DNA of 64,000 nt, from the NCBI GenBank assembly GCA_009711785.1, contig VENA01000017.1, positions 18,740-82,739 of the forward strand, given 5' to 3'. How positions within the stretch are numbered: position 1 is the stretch's first letter; the number at the start of each line of letters is the position of its first letter. A program made the translations under genes and the position numbers. Below the pieces are notes generated by a model, which had not been told where the DNA came from, searched no databases, and was given only the letters and a program-made list of their open reading frames with translations. Below are positions 52,050-62,264 of the stretch, piece after piece. The stretch is from Bacillota bacterium. GTDB lineage: Bacteria > Bacillota > Clostridia > Tissierellales > MES13.

Positions 52050-53072
52050 ATGAAGGATAAACTTAATAGTATTAAAGATAGCGCATTACAGGATATAAAG
52101 AATGCTAAAGATTTAAAACAATTGAATGAGATCAAAGTTAAGTTTTTAGGAAAAAAAGGTGAATTAACGAAGGTATTAAGAAATATGGGGAAACTTCCAA
52201 AGGAAGAAAGACCTATAATGGGTAAACTAGCCAATGAAGTAAGGGAAGCTATAGAAAATGAAGTAACTAAAATTGAGGAAAAATTAAAAGATGAACTTCA
52301 AAAGGCTAAATTAGAGTCAGAAAAAATTGACATATCTATGCCAGGGAAAAATGTACCACTAGGACATAGACATCCTTTAATCCAAGTAAAAGAAGAACTT
52401 GAAAATGTATTTCAAAATATGGGATTTGATATAGTAGAAGGACCGGAAATAGAAACGGTGGATAATAATTTTGATGCACTAAATGCACCTGAAAATCACC
52501 CTTCTAGGGATATGTCAGATACTTTTTATATAACAAATAAAATCTTATTAAGAACCCAAACATCACCTGTTCAGGTAAGAGTGATGAAACAAGTAAAACC
52601 CCCTATAAAAATAGTTTCAGCAGGTAGATGTTTTAGATTTGATGATGTTGATGATACACATTCACCTATGTTTCATCAATTAGAATGTTTAGTTGTAGAT
52701 GAAGGAATAACATTAGCGAATTTAAAGCATACAATAAACGTGTTTGTAAAAGAGTTATTTGGTGAAGATATTAAAACTAGATTTAGACCACATTATTTTC
52801 CATTTACTGAACCTAGTGCAGAGGTAGATGTATCTTGTCTAGAATGTAAGGGAAAAGGATGTAAGGCATGTAATGGAACAGGATGGAGTATGGAAATATT
52901 AGGTTGTGGAATGGTTCATCCTAAAGTATTAGAAAACTGCGGAATAGATTCTGAAGTTTATAGTGGATTTGCATTTGGTTTAGGGATAGATAGATTAACA
53001 ATGGCAAAATATGAAATTGACAATATAAGACTATTATTTGAAAATGATATGAGATTTATAAAACAGTTTTAA
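52050..53072 (+). CDS. pheS: Phenylalanine--tRNA ligase alpha subunit
   Basis: 340 residues, the catalytic subunit of the alpha2-beta2 class II enzyme. A coiled-coil N-terminus of about 85 residues contacts tRNA; then HRHPLIQVKEELENVFQNMGF, EGPEIETVDNNFDALN, motif 2 RCFRFDDVDDTHSPMFHQLE, and motif 3 GFAFGLGIDRLTMAKY. A four-Cys cluster CLECKGKGCKACNGTG is present, as in many Firmicutes. AAAGGAG precedes ATG 52050. Followed by pheT after 15 bases. Confidence 0.98.
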   Translation: MKDKLNSIKDSALQDIKNAKDLKQLNEIKVKFLGKKGELTKVLRNMGKLPKEERPIMGKLANEVREAIENEVTKIEEKLKDELQKAKLESEKIDISMPGKNVPLGHRHPLIQVKEELENVFQNMGFDIVEGPEIETVDNNFDALNAPENHPSRDMSDTFYITNKILLRTQTSPVQVRVMKQVKPPIKIVSAGRCFRFDDVDDTHSPMFHQLECLVVDEGITLANLKHTINVFVKELFGEDIKTRFRPHYFPFTEPSAEVDVSCLECKGKGCKACNGTGWSMEILGCGMVHPKVLENCGIDSEVYSGFAFGLGIDRLTMAKYEIDNIRLLFENDMRFIKQF

Positions 53073-53087
53073 TAAAGGAGGATAAAT

Positions 53088-55484
53088 ATGTTAGTACCAG
53101 TAAATTGGCTTAAAAAATATGTGGATATAGATATAAATACTAAAGAATTAGCAGATGAGCTTACAATGTCAGGTTCCCATGTTGATTCAATAGAAGAAAC
53201 TAATAAGGGAGTAGATAAGGTAGTTGTTGGTAAGATTTTAGAAATAAATGACCATCCTAATGCTGATAAACTTGTCATAACAAAAGTAGATGTTGGAGAA
53301 GAAGAATTAAAGATTGTAACAGGAGCTACTAATATAAATAAGGGTGATTATGTCCCTATAGCATTGGTAGGTGCAAAACTTCCTGATGGGATGAAAATTA
53401 AAAAGTCAAAGTTAAGGGGAGAATCATCCTTTGGTATGATGTGTTCTTTAGATGAGTTAGGTATAAGCTCTGATTTAATACCTAAAGAATTTAAAGATGG
53501 CATTTTAATATTAGATAAAGAATATGAGTTAGGTAAAGATATTAAGGATATTTTAGAATTAGATGAAAAAGTAATAGATTTTGAAATAACTCCTAATAGA
53601 CCTGATTGTTTAAGTATTATAGGTATGGCTAGGGAAACTGCGGCAACATTAAATAAAGAATTGAAAATTCCAGAAGTTAAAATAAATAATCAAGTAGAAG
53701 ATATAAAAGACTATGTTAATGGTATAGAAGTATTAGATAATGATTTATGTAAGAGATATTATAGTAAAGTAGTTAAAAATATAGAGGTTAAACCGTCTCC
53801 TCTTTGGATGCAACAAAGATTAATAAAAGCTGGGGTAAGACCTATTAATAATATCGTTGATGTTACTAATTATGTAATGCTTGAGTTAGGGCAACCTTTA
53901 CATGCCTTTGATCTAGATAAATTAAAGGATAAAAAGATTGAAATTAGAAGAGCAAAAGAAGATGAGGAAATTACAACTCTAGATGGAGTTAAAAGGGATA
54001 TAGATGACTCAATGTTAATTATAGCAGATGCTGAAAAGCCTATAGCAATAGCTGGTGTAATGGGGGGAGAAAACAGTGAAGTTTCAAAAGAAACAAAAAC
54101 AATACTTATAGAATCAGCTAATTTTGATGGTAGAAGTGTTAGGTTAACTTCAAGAAAGGTTGGCTTAAGAACAGAAGCTTCATCTAAATTTGAAAAGAAT
54201 TTAGATCCTAATTTATCTGAGATTGCATGTAAGAGAGTTTGTCAATTACTTGAAGATATCAATGCAGGTGAAGTTATTAAAGGTGAGATTGACGTATATG
54301 ATAAACCTCTTAATGAGAAATCTTTAAATTTAAGACCTGAAAGGGTTAATAAATTATTATCAACCGATTTAACTAAACAACAGATGATAGATATATTAAA
54401 TAGGTTAGAATTTAAAGCTGAAAAGGTTGATAAAAACATAAAAGTTATAGTTCCAACATTTAGACAAGACATTAAATTAGAAGCAGATATTATTGAAGAA
54501 ATAGGAAGAATTTATGGCTTTAGTAAAATTGAGCCTAAACCTTTTAAGGGAACCTTAACTAAAGGTGAGAAGAGCAGACAAAGAAAAATAGAAGATTTAG
54601 TTAAAAGTAAATTAACAGGATTTGGATTAAATGAAATAATGACTTATTCTTTTATAAGTCCAAAGGCATATGATAGGATTAATTTACCTGAATATAGTAT
54701 GAAAAGAAAATATGTGGAATTACTTAATCCCTTAGGTGAAGATTATAGTGTTATGAGAACTACTTTAATACCTAATATGTTAGATGCTTTAGCTAGAAAC
54801 TATAAATATGGTGTTAATAAAGCCTGGGCATATGAGATAGGAAATATATTTACACCTAAAAACGTTCCAGTTAAATCCTTACCCTATGAAAATAAGAACC
54901 TTTGTATAGGAATGTATGGAGAAGTAGATTTTTATTATATAAAGGGTATTTTAAATACTATTTTAGAAAGTCTTGGAGTTTATAATGTGGAATATATGCC
55001 AGAAAAACATCATAATACATTCCATCCAGGTAGAACAGCCAGTGTAGTTAAAAATAATAATGTTTTAGCAACAATAGGTGAGATACATCCAGATGTATTA
55101 AAAAATTATGGGATTAAAGAAAGAGTATATGCATTAGAATTAGATTTAGAAATAACATCTATATTAACAAATCTTAAAAATAAATATAAAGAACTACCTA
55201 AATATCCTGCAATAAATAGAGATATGGCTATAGTACTAGATGAGGAAATACTAGTAAAAGAAATTGAGAAAATAATTAAAGAAACAGGGGGAGAATTAAT
55301 AGAAGATATTACCTTGTTTGATGTTTATAAAGGAGAACAAATACCAGAAGGTAAGAAAAGTGTAGCATACTCAGTAACATATAGATCCTATGAAAGAACT
55401 TTAAAGGATGAAGAAGTATCTAAAATTCATAAAGAGATTGTAGAATTGATAAAAGATAAGTTACAGGCTACATTAAGAAGTTAA
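53088..55484 (+). CDS. pheT: Phenylalanine--tRNA ligase beta subunit
   Basis: 798 residues, normal length. Parts in order: EMAP/OB-fold tRNA-binding domain (VVGKILEINDHPNADKL, residues about 40-150); B3/B4 editing domain (INNIVDVTNYVMLELGQPLHAFD); B5 domain; core domain (MTYSFISPKAYD); and the C-terminal anticodon-binding domain (YPAINRDMAIVLDEE). It edits Tyr mischarged on tRNA-Phe and completes the enzyme. AAAGGAGG precedes ATG 53088. Ends in a strong terminator. Confidence 0.98.
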   Translation: MLVPVNWLKKYVDIDINTKELADELTMSGSHVDSIEETNKGVDKVVVGKILEINDHPNADKLVITKVDVGEEELKIVTGATNINKGDYVPIALVGAKLPDGMKIKKSKLRGESSFGMMCSLDELGISSDLIPKEFKDGILILDKEYELGKDIKDILELDEKVIDFEITPNRPDCLSIIGMARETAATLNKELKIPEVKINNQVEDIKDYVNGIEVLDNDLCKRYYSKVVKNIEVKPSPLWMQQRLIKAGVRPINNIVDVTNYVMLELGQPLHAFDLDKLKDKKIEIRRAKEDEEITTLDGVKRDIDDSMLIIADAEKPIAIAGVMGGENSEVSKETKTILIESANFDGRSVRLTSRKVGLRTEASSKFEKNLDPNLSEIACKRVCQLLEDINAGEVIKGEIDVYDKPLNEKSLNLRPERVNKLLSTDLTKQQMIDILNRLEFKAEKVDKNIKVIVPTFRQDIKLEADIIEEIGRIYGFSKIEPKPFKGTLTKGEKSRQRKIEDLVKSKLTGFGLNEIMTYSFISPKAYDRINLPEYSMKRKYVELLNPLGEDYSVMRTTLIPNMLDALARNYKYGVNKAWAYEIGNIFTPKNVPVKSLPYENKNLCIGMYGEVDFYYIKGILNTILESLGVYNVEYMPEKHHNTFHPGRTASVVKNNNVLATIGEIHPDVLKNYGIKERVYALELDLEITSILTNLKNKYKELPKYPAINRDMAIVLDEEILVKEIEKIIKETGGELIEDITLFDVYKGEQIPEGKKSVAYSVTYRSYERTLKDEEVSKIHKEIVELIKDKLQATLRS

Positions 55485-55489
55485 AATTA

Positions 55490-55524
55490 AACACAATAGA
55501 GTGAAAGCTCTATTGTGTTTTTTC
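55490..55524 (+). terminator. Intrinsic terminator after pheT
   Basis: AACACAATAGAG (55490-55501) pairs perfectly with CTCTATTGTGTT (55508-55519), followed by TTTTC. Confidence 0.88.
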
Positions 55525-55674
55525 TATATTAATGATAAATTTTTAATAAGGAAGATAAATGATTTTTTGTTATTTATTAAACTAAATCTGAGTTTCTTTA
55601 AAATCTTGCAGGATTTAATAGGTTTTAAAAGAAGTTATTATAATAGTAGTTAGGAAATAAAGGAGAGGGTATTT

Positions 55675-56214
55675 ATGACTGAAAAAAGAAAAGTCATAGT
55701 AAATATAGATGACCAAGAATATACAGTTATTGGAGATGAATCTGAAGAGTATATACATAATATAGCTAGCTATGTAGATGAAAAAATCAAAGAGATTACT
55801 AGTAAAAATAGAAGGCTAAATAGGTCAATGGCTGCTATTTTAGCTGCTTTTACAATAGCCGATCAATATTATAAAACATATACTGAACTTGAAGAATTAA
55901 AAGAATATGTTAAAGAGCCTTTAAAAGAGTTAGAAGAAATTAAATCTGAATATAAGGAAAACAAGGATAAACTTAATGAATTAAAAGAAGAAAGAGATAA
56001 ATTTAAAAAAGATTTAAAGGATATAAATAAGGATAAAGAGAGTAAAAATAAAAAAATAATACAATATGAAGAAGCTTTAAAATTAAAAGAAGAAGAACTA
56101 AATAATACACAAAAGATTATAAATCAGTTACAAAATAAACTTTTTGAAAACCAGATTGAGTTAGTTCAAACTAAAAAAGAGTTAAATGAAATTAAAAAGG
56201 ATTATAATAAATAA
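55675..56214 (+). CDS. zapA: Cell division protein ZapA with long coiled coil
   Basis: 179 residues from ATG 55675 behind AAAGGAGAG. The first 70 residues are the ZapA domain (VNIDDQEYTVIGDESEEYIHNIASYVDEKI, MAAILAAFTIADQYYK), which binds and bundles FtsZ at the division site. Bacillus ZapA is only about 85 residues; here a charged coiled coil of about 100 residues (KLNELKEERDKFKKDLKDINKDKES) follows. A longer tail could bridge filaments farther apart. The gene order pheT-zapA-mutS2 agrees with Bacillus, with the U32 gene inserted. Confidence 0.88.
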   Translation: MTEKRKVIVNIDDQEYTVIGDESEEYIHNIASYVDEKIKEITSKNRRLNRSMAAILAAFTIADQYYKTYTELEELKEYVKEPLKELEEIKSEYKENKDKLNELKEERDKFKKDLKDINKDKESKNKKIIQYEEALKLKEEELNNTQKIINQLQNKLFENQIELVQTKKELNEIKKDYNK

Positions 56215-56346
56215 TTACCTTATGGGAAATTTAATTGATTATAATTAGAAATATCCATATAATAAGATTAATAAATGGAGAGTAGATTATACTCTTTCAT
56301 TTTTTGTTTAATCTAAAATAATAAGAAATATTCAGGAGATGATAAA

Positions 56347-58776
56347 ATGAATGAGATAGAACTTTTAGCCCCCGTAGGTAATGAAGAAGCATTAAAGGCA
56401 GCAGTAGAAAACGGTGCGGATGCTGTTTATTTAGGAGGAAAGCTTTTTAATGCTAGACAAAGTGCAGCTAATTTTAGTAACGAAGATTTAGAAGATGCGG
56501 TAAAATATTGTCACATTAGAAATGTTAAGGTATTTGTTACTGTTAATATTTTACTAGATGAAATGGAAATTAATGAAATATTAGATTATTTAATTTTTCT
56601 TTATAATATAGATGTAGATGCTTTAATAGTTCAAGATCTAGGATTAGTAAAATTAATAAAGGAAACATTACCTGATTTTGAAATTCATGCAAGTACTCAA
56701 ATGACAGTAAATAATCTTCAAGGTGTTAAGTTGCTTGAAGAATTAGGTGTAAAAAGAGCAGTTCTTGCTAGAGAATTATCATTAGAAGAAATTAAGTATA
56801 TAAGCGAAAATACTAGCTTAGAATTAGAGATTTTTATCCATGGAGCTCTTTGCTTTAGTTATTCAGGACAATGTCTTTTAAGTAGTATTATAGGTGGAAG
56901 AAGTGGTAACAGAGGTAGATGTGCTCAACCTTGTAGAATGCCATATTCACTTATAGATTTAGAGAATGATGAAATCGTGGATGATATAAAAAAACAGTAT
57001 TTACTTAGTCCAAAGGATTTAAATACTATAGATTATTTAAATAAGATAATAAAATCAGGTGTAACCTCATTAAAAATAGAAGGTAGAATGAAAAGAGCTG
57101 AATATGTAGCAACTATTGTTAGCAAATATAGAAAAGAAGTAGATAGATTGTTAGGATATTCTGCAGATAATATTACAAAAGAGGATAAAAGAGAAATAGC
57201 TCAGATATTTAACAGAGGATTTACAAAAGGATTTTTATTCAATGAAAAGTTATCTAACCTATTATCAACAGATAAACCTAATAATAGAGGATTATGTATA
57301 GGTGAAGTAATAGGAAATAATAAATTAGGTATAAAGATAAGATTAAGTGAAAACTTAACAAAGGGTGACGGTATTAGATTTACAGATATTAATGGTAGAG
57401 ATAAGGGATTATATGTTAAAAAATTATACGAAAAGGGCAATAAAAAGGATTATGTATCTGGGAATAAAAAAGTATTAGTAGAAACTAATATAAAACCTAA
57501 AATTGGTTCTTTAGTTTATAAAACTTCAGATATTCAATTACTTGATAAGGCTAAAGAATCCTTTTTAGAAGATAAAAAAAGGATTGCAGTTTCTGGAGCA
57601 ATTAATATAGAGATAGGAAAGAAGATAAAGTTTCATATTTGGGATGATGATGGTAATTATGTTGATATAAAAAGTAAAGATTTAGCAGAAAAGGGTAGGA
57701 AAGTTACACTTAAAAAGGATAAAGTAATAAAACAAATTAAAAAGATGGGTAATACAGCCTACTATTTAAAATCTTTAGAAGTTAATCTATCAGATGGAGT
57801 AATGATACCTAGTAAAGTATTAAATGAAATAAGAAGAGATGCATTAAAAAAATTAGATGAAATTAGAGAAAATAAAAATAAACGTAGACTCATAACAAAA
57901 GAAGATATTAACATAAAGGGGAAGATAAATAAGAATAACAATGACTCAAAAAGAAATATTAGTATAAAAATAAATTCAAAAGAACAATTTGATAAATTAG
58001 ATATAAAAAGACTTGATAGAATATATTTAAATTTCACTGAAGGAATAGAAGAATGTATTAAAAAATTAAAAGAATATGAAAAAGAGATTTATTATTCCAC
58101 GGATAGAATTATAGATGATAATAATTTTTATGAATTAGATAGGTTATATAAGTTAGGTTTAACAGGTATAAGTGTTTCTAATATAGGCAGTTTAAAATAT
58201 GTTAAAGATAATTTTGATATTAAAATTCATTGTGATTTTGGACTGAATGTATTTAATAGTCTTTCAATATCTCAATTAAAAAACTTAAAGGCTAGTAGTG
58301 TAACATTATCACCAGAACTAACTTTAGAGCAAATAAAAAGAGTAACAAAAAAATCATTATTATCTAATGAAGTGATAGGTTATGGATATTTACCAGTTAT
58401 GGCAACTAAATTTTGCCTGATAGCTCCCCATCATAGTTGTGATAGTAATTGTAATACTTGTAAATTTAAATCAGGATATGCACTTAAGGATAGAATGGAT
58501 ATGAAATTTAGATTTACTAGAAAAAATAAAATAACAACTATATATAATAGCCAAGCTTTAGTGGTAGTTGAAGAAATTAATAAAATATATGATAATAATA
58601 TTGAATATGTTAGACTTGATTTTTCAACTGAATTAGAAGGAATTAATGAAATACAAAGAATATATTATGATTATGCTAAAAATAGAATAGAAAGTGATGA
58701 AGTGAGAAAATTTGTAGAAAACTTTAAAAATAAAGTAGGTATTACAAAGGGACACTACTTTAGAGGTGTAAAATAA
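56347..58776 (+). CDS. U32 family peptidase (two-domain long form)
   Basis: 809 residues from ATG 56347 (AGGAGATGA upstream). The N-terminal U32 domain has LLAPVGNEEALKAAVENGADAVYLG, HASTQMTVNN, EIFIHGALCFSYSGQCLLS and the Cys-rich RGRCAQPCRMPY; a C-terminal DUF3656-like half carries FCLIAPHHSCDSNCNTC. Relatives of this type (RlhA, TrhP) hydroxylate rRNA or tRNA rather than cut protein, and their Cys are needed. An RNA-hydroxylation role is therefore plausible. It is followed after 25 bases by mutS2. Confidence 0.9.
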   Translation: MNEIELLAPVGNEEALKAAVENGADAVYLGGKLFNARQSAANFSNEDLEDAVKYCHIRNVKVFVTVNILLDEMEINEILDYLIFLYNIDVDALIVQDLGLVKLIKETLPDFEIHASTQMTVNNLQGVKLLEELGVKRAVLARELSLEEIKYISENTSLELEIFIHGALCFSYSGQCLLSSIIGGRSGNRGRCAQPCRMPYSLIDLENDEIVDDIKKQYLLSPKDLNTIDYLNKIIKSGVTSLKIEGRMKRAEYVATIVSKYRKEVDRLLGYSADNITKEDKREIAQIFNRGFTKGFLFNEKLSNLLSTDKPNNRGLCIGEVIGNNKLGIKIRLSENLTKGDGIRFTDINGRDKGLYVKKLYEKGNKKDYVSGNKKVLVETNIKPKIGSLVYKTSDIQLLDKAKESFLEDKKRIAVSGAINIEIGKKIKFHIWDDDGNYVDIKSKDLAEKGRKVTLKKDKVIKQIKKMGNTAYYLKSLEVNLSDGVMIPSKVLNEIRRDALKKLDEIRENKNKRRLITKEDINIKGKINKNNNDSKRNISIKINSKEQFDKLDIKRLDRIYLNFTEGIEECIKKLKEYEKEIYYSTDRIIDDNNFYELDRLYKLGLTGISVSNIGSLKYVKDNFDIKIHCDFGLNVFNSLSISQLKNLKASSVTLSPELTLEQIKRVTKKSLLSNEVIGYGYLPVMATKFCLIAPHHSCDSNCNTCKFKSGYALKDRMDMKFRFTRKNKITTIYNSQALVVVEEINKIYDNNIEYVRLDFSTELEGINEIQRIYYDYAKNRIESDEVRKFVENFKNKVGITKGHYFRGVK

Positions 58777-58801
58777 GAGATTATGTATTAGAGGTGAAAT
58801 A

Positions 58802-61180
58802 ATGAGGGAAAAAACTTTAAAGGTTTTAGAGTATAAAAAAATATTAGGTATGTTAAAAGAAAAAGCCGAATCAAGTTTAGGAAAGGAGTTAATAAATGAA
58901 TTAACTCCAAATATAAAAAAGGATGAAATTGAAAATGCACAATTAGAAACAGAGGAAGCCTTAACGATTATGATAAAAAGAGGAAATCCTCCTTTAGGTG
59001 GAATACATGATGTTTCTAAGGACATTAAAAGGGCTAATTTAGGGGCGTCACTTACCCCGAAGGGTTTACTGAAAATTGCAGATACATTAAGGGCAGCTAG
59101 AAATCTTAGAAATTATTTAAAGCATGATAAAGAGGATAAAGATACAAAGTATCCTCTTTTAGAAAATATGTTTTATAATCTAAATATCCATAAGAATATT
59201 GAAAAAGATATAGAAAAAGCTATTATTAGTGAAGAAGAAATATCTGATGATGCAAGTCCTAAATTAAAGGATATAAGACGTCAAAAACAAAATAAGCATG
59301 CATCTATTAGAAATAAATTAAATTCAATTATTAATTCATCATCCAAACAAAAATATCTCCAAGAAAGTATTATTACAATAAGGGGAGATAGATACGTTGT
59401 TCCTGTAAAGATGGAACATAAAGCTCAAATACCTGGTATTGTACACGATCAATCTTCAAGTGGTGCTACAATATTTATTGAACCAGTAGCTGTTGTTGAA
59501 TTAAATAATCAACTTAGAGAACTTAAATCAGAAGAAAAAAATGAAATAGAACGAATTTTAGCTGTACTTACAGAGAAAGTTAATGGAATAAGTGAAGATA
59601 TAAAAAATAATCAAAAGATATTATCAAAATTAGATTTTACTTTTGCAAAGGGTAAATTTGCTTTAGATATGAAAGCGATAAAACCAATTTTAAATAATGA
59701 TGGCTACATTAATATAAAACAAGGAAGACATCCTTTAATAGAAGCAAATGAGGTTGTACCTATTGATATTTATTTAGGTAAGGACTTTACATCTTTAGTT
59801 ATAACAGGGCCAAATACTGGAGGTAAAACAGTAACATTAAAAACCGTTGGTTTATTAACACTTATGGCTCAATCAGGACTTCATATACCAGCAAATCAAG
59901 GAAGTCAAATAGCTGTATTTGATAGTGTATTTGCAGATATTGGAGATGAGCAAAGTATAGAACAAAGTCTAAGTACTTTTTCATCCCATATGACAAATAT
60001 AGTGGATATTTTAAAATCAATAAATAAAAATAGTTTAGTATTATTTGATGAGCTTGGTGCAGGGACAGATCCAACTGAAGGAGCTGCTCTAGCAATGGCA
60101 ATTCTAGATCACTTATATAATAAAGGGATAAGAACACTTGCAACAACCCATTATAGCGAACTTAAGATTTATGCAGTTACTAATGAAGGGGTAGAGAATG
60201 CATCAGTTGAATTTGATGTTGAAACTTTAAGTCCAACTTATAGATTATTAATAGGAGTTCCAGGAAAATCCAATGCATTTGAAATATCAAAAAGGTTAGG
60301 GTTGCAAGAATTTATTATAAATAGCGCGACTAGATTTTTATCTAAAGAAAATATAGAATTTGAAGATGTATTAGCTCAAATTGAAAAAGATAGAAAAATC
60401 AGTGAAGAAAATAGAGAAGAGTCAGAAAAATTAAAATCAGAGGTTAAACAATTAAAGAAAGAATTAACAGAGAAAAAACAAAAGATAAATAATATGAAGA
60501 AAAATACTTTAAGACAAGCAAAAGAAGAGGCAAGAAGCATACTAGAAAATGCAAAAGAAGAAGCAAATACAATAATAAAAGAATTAAGAAACATGTCAAC
60601 AGAGATGAAAAAGGAACGAAGTAAAAAAATTCAAAATGCTAAGGATAAATTAAAATCAGAATTAGATAATGTAGATGATAGTTTAACTGAAGATATATTA
60701 TCATCTAAAAATACTAAACCACCTAAAAACCTTAAAAAAGGAGATACTGTTAAAATTCTTAATCTAGACCAGACAGGATCAGTTCTAACAGAGCCAGATA
60801 GTGATGGCAATTTAACAGTTCAAGCTGGTATTATGAAAATAAATGTGAATGTTGAAAATTTAAAGAGAGCTAAGGATGAGAGTGAATCAAAATCACAGCA
60901 AGCAACTAAAGGAATTATTAGATCTAAATCAACTTCAATTAAAACTGAATTAGATTTAAGGGGTAAAAATTTAGAAGAGGCGATTATGGAAGTTGATAAA
61001 TATTTAGATGATGTTTATATTGCTGGATTAAATGAGGTAACAATAATACATGGAAAAGGTACTGGAGTATTAAGACAGGGAATTAAACAATTATTAAAAA
61101 GTCATAGACATGTTAAGAGTTTTAGATTAGGAGAATTTGGAGAAGGTGGAACAGGAGTAACTATAGTAAATTTAAAGTGA
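58802..61180 (+). CDS. mutS2: Endonuclease MutS2
   Basis: 792 residues. MutS2 is a MutS-like ATPase without the mismatch-reading domain; in Bacillus it detects collided ribosomes and splits them, and in other bacteria it limits recombination. Core and lever domain, then Walker A GPNTGGKTVTLKT near residue 337, Walker B LVLFDELGAGTDPTEG, a coiled coil of about 120 residues, KOW-like region, and the C-terminal Smr nuclease domain with LDLRGKNLEEA and IIHGKGTGVLRQGI. GAGGTGAA precedes ATG 58802. Full length. Confidence 0.97.
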   Translation: MREKTLKVLEYKKILGMLKEKAESSLGKELINELTPNIKKDEIENAQLETEEALTIMIKRGNPPLGGIHDVSKDIKRANLGASLTPKGLLKIADTLRAARNLRNYLKHDKEDKDTKYPLLENMFYNLNIHKNIEKDIEKAIISEEEISDDASPKLKDIRRQKQNKHASIRNKLNSIINSSSKQKYLQESIITIRGDRYVVPVKMEHKAQIPGIVHDQSSSGATIFIEPVAVVELNNQLRELKSEEKNEIERILAVLTEKVNGISEDIKNNQKILSKLDFTFAKGKFALDMKAIKPILNNDGYINIKQGRHPLIEANEVVPIDIYLGKDFTSLVITGPNTGGKTVTLKTVGLLTLMAQSGLHIPANQGSQIAVFDSVFADIGDEQSIEQSLSTFSSHMTNIVDILKSINKNSLVLFDELGAGTDPTEGAALAMAILDHLYNKGIRTLATTHYSELKIYAVTNEGVENASVEFDVETLSPTYRLLIGVPGKSNAFEISKRLGLQEFIINSATRFLSKENIEFEDVLAQIEKDRKISEENREESEKLKSEVKQLKKELTEKKQKINNMKKNTLRQAKEEARSILENAKEEANTIIKELRNMSTEMKKERSKKIQNAKDKLKSELDNVDDSLTEDILSSKNTKPPKNLKKGDTVKILNLDQTGSVLTEPDSDGNLTVQAGIMKINVNVENLKRAKDESESKSQQATKGIIRSKSTSIKTELDLRGKNLEEAIMEVDKYLDDVYIAGLNEVTIIHGKGTGVLRQGIKQLLKSHRHVKSFRLGEFGEGGTGVTIVNLK

Positions 61181-61190
61181 GGTAATTAAG

Positions 61191-61628
61191 ATGTTTATAG
61201 TAAGCGCATGTTTAGTTGGAACAAATTGTAAATACAATGGTGGTAATAATTTTAATAAAAAGATTTATGATTTAGTACAACAAGGAAAGGCCATATTAGT
61301 ATGTCCAGAGCAATTAGGTGGATTAACAACACCTAGGGATAAATGTGAAATTATTAAATTTAGAGAAAAGGATAAAAAAGTGGTTACTGAAAGAGGAAAA
61401 GATGTAACTGAAGAGTTTTTAAAAGGTGCAGATGAAACTTTAAAGATAGCTAAGGCTATTAAAGCAGATTTTGCTATTTTAAAATCAAATAGTCCATCCT
61501 GTGGCTTAGGCTATATTTATGATGGAACATTTAATAATAATTTAGTAAAGGGAAATGGTATTACTGCTGAAAAGCTTATAAATAATGGAATAAGAGTATA
61601 TAATGAAAAAAATCAACCGTTTATATAA
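61191..61628 (+). CDS. DUF523 domain-containing protein
   Basis: 145 residues from ATG 61191, ten bases after mutS2 (GAGGTAATT upstream). The family pattern is clear: VSACLVGTNCKYNGGNN at the N-terminus, VCPEQLGGLTTPRDKCEI, and LKSNSPSCGLGYIYDGTF. The conserved Cys (SACL, CKYNG, CPE, SPSCG) suggest a metal or iron-sulphur site. Role unknown; close relatives are annotated YbbK. Probably in the mutS2 transcript. Confidence 0.9.
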   Translation: MFIVSACLVGTNCKYNGGNNFNKKIYDLVQQGKAILVCPEQLGGLTTPRDKCEIIKFREKDKKVVTERGKDVTEEFLKGADETLKIAKAIKADFAILKSNSPSCGLGYIYDGTFNNNLVKGNGITAEKLINNGIRVYNEKNQPFI

Positions 61629-61644
61629 AGAAAGGGGAATAAAT

Positions 61645-62247
61645 ATGAAAAAAATAATTACATTTTTAGTAGTCTTAAGTTTAGTGTTCACTGTTACTGT
61701 GTCATGTTCTGATGAAACAAATGAAAAACCTAAGGACGATGAGACTGTAACTAAAGAAAATACAGATAAGGATAATAAACAAACAACCGATGAAACTAAA
61801 GAAAAAGAAGAAGTTAAAGAATTATCATATGCATTATATTTAATAAATGAAACAGAACCTTTCATTATGACTGAAAAATTTGATATTAATTCTGACGATT
61901 CAAAATTAGAAAATAGTAACATAAAAAAAGTAGCATTAAAGCATTTAGTAGATTTTAAAGGGTTTAAAAATCTTGTATCCCCAGTACCTAAAGGAACTAA
62001 ACTATTAGGTTTAGATATTAAAGATAGTAAGGCTTTTGTAAATTTCAGTAGTGAATTTGTTGAAAATATGAAAGATAATAAAAATTATACAAAAGCATCT
62101 ATAGCTGCTATAGTAAACACATTAACTTTCTTTGAAGATATAGAAAGTGTAGTTTTTAAAGTAGATGATAAAAAAATTAATTCAATTAATGGTTTAGATA
62201 TGGACAAGGCTTTTGAATTTAGTGGAGACTATTTTTTAGATAAATAA
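61645..62247 (+). CDS. GerMN-domain lipoprotein
   Basis: AAAGGGGAA fits ATG 61645 (MKKIITFLVVL), so the longer frame from 61603 overlapping DUF523 is rejected; 200 residues. A signal peptide ends at a Cys (VTVSCSDE), an acceptable lipobox, followed by a Thr/Lys/Glu/Asp-rich linker of about 45 residues and a GerMN domain (VSPVPKGTKLLGLDIKDSKAFVNF, ASIAAIVNTLTFFEDIESVVF). In GerM such domains act in spore formation and germination, and others act at the cell wall. Here the protein is probably anchored outside the membrane. Confidence 0.85.
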   Translation: MKKIITFLVVLSLVFTVTVSCSDETNEKPKDDETVTKENTDKDNKQTTDETKEKEEVKELSYALYLINETEPFIMTEKFDINSDDSKLENSNIKKVALKHLVDFKGFKNLVSPVPKGTKLLGLDIKDSKAFVNFSSEFVENMKDNKNYTKASIAAIVNTLTFFEDIESVVFKVDDKKINSINGLDMDKAFEFSGDYFLDK

Positions 62248-62264
62248 TAAAGAGGAAGATGTAA

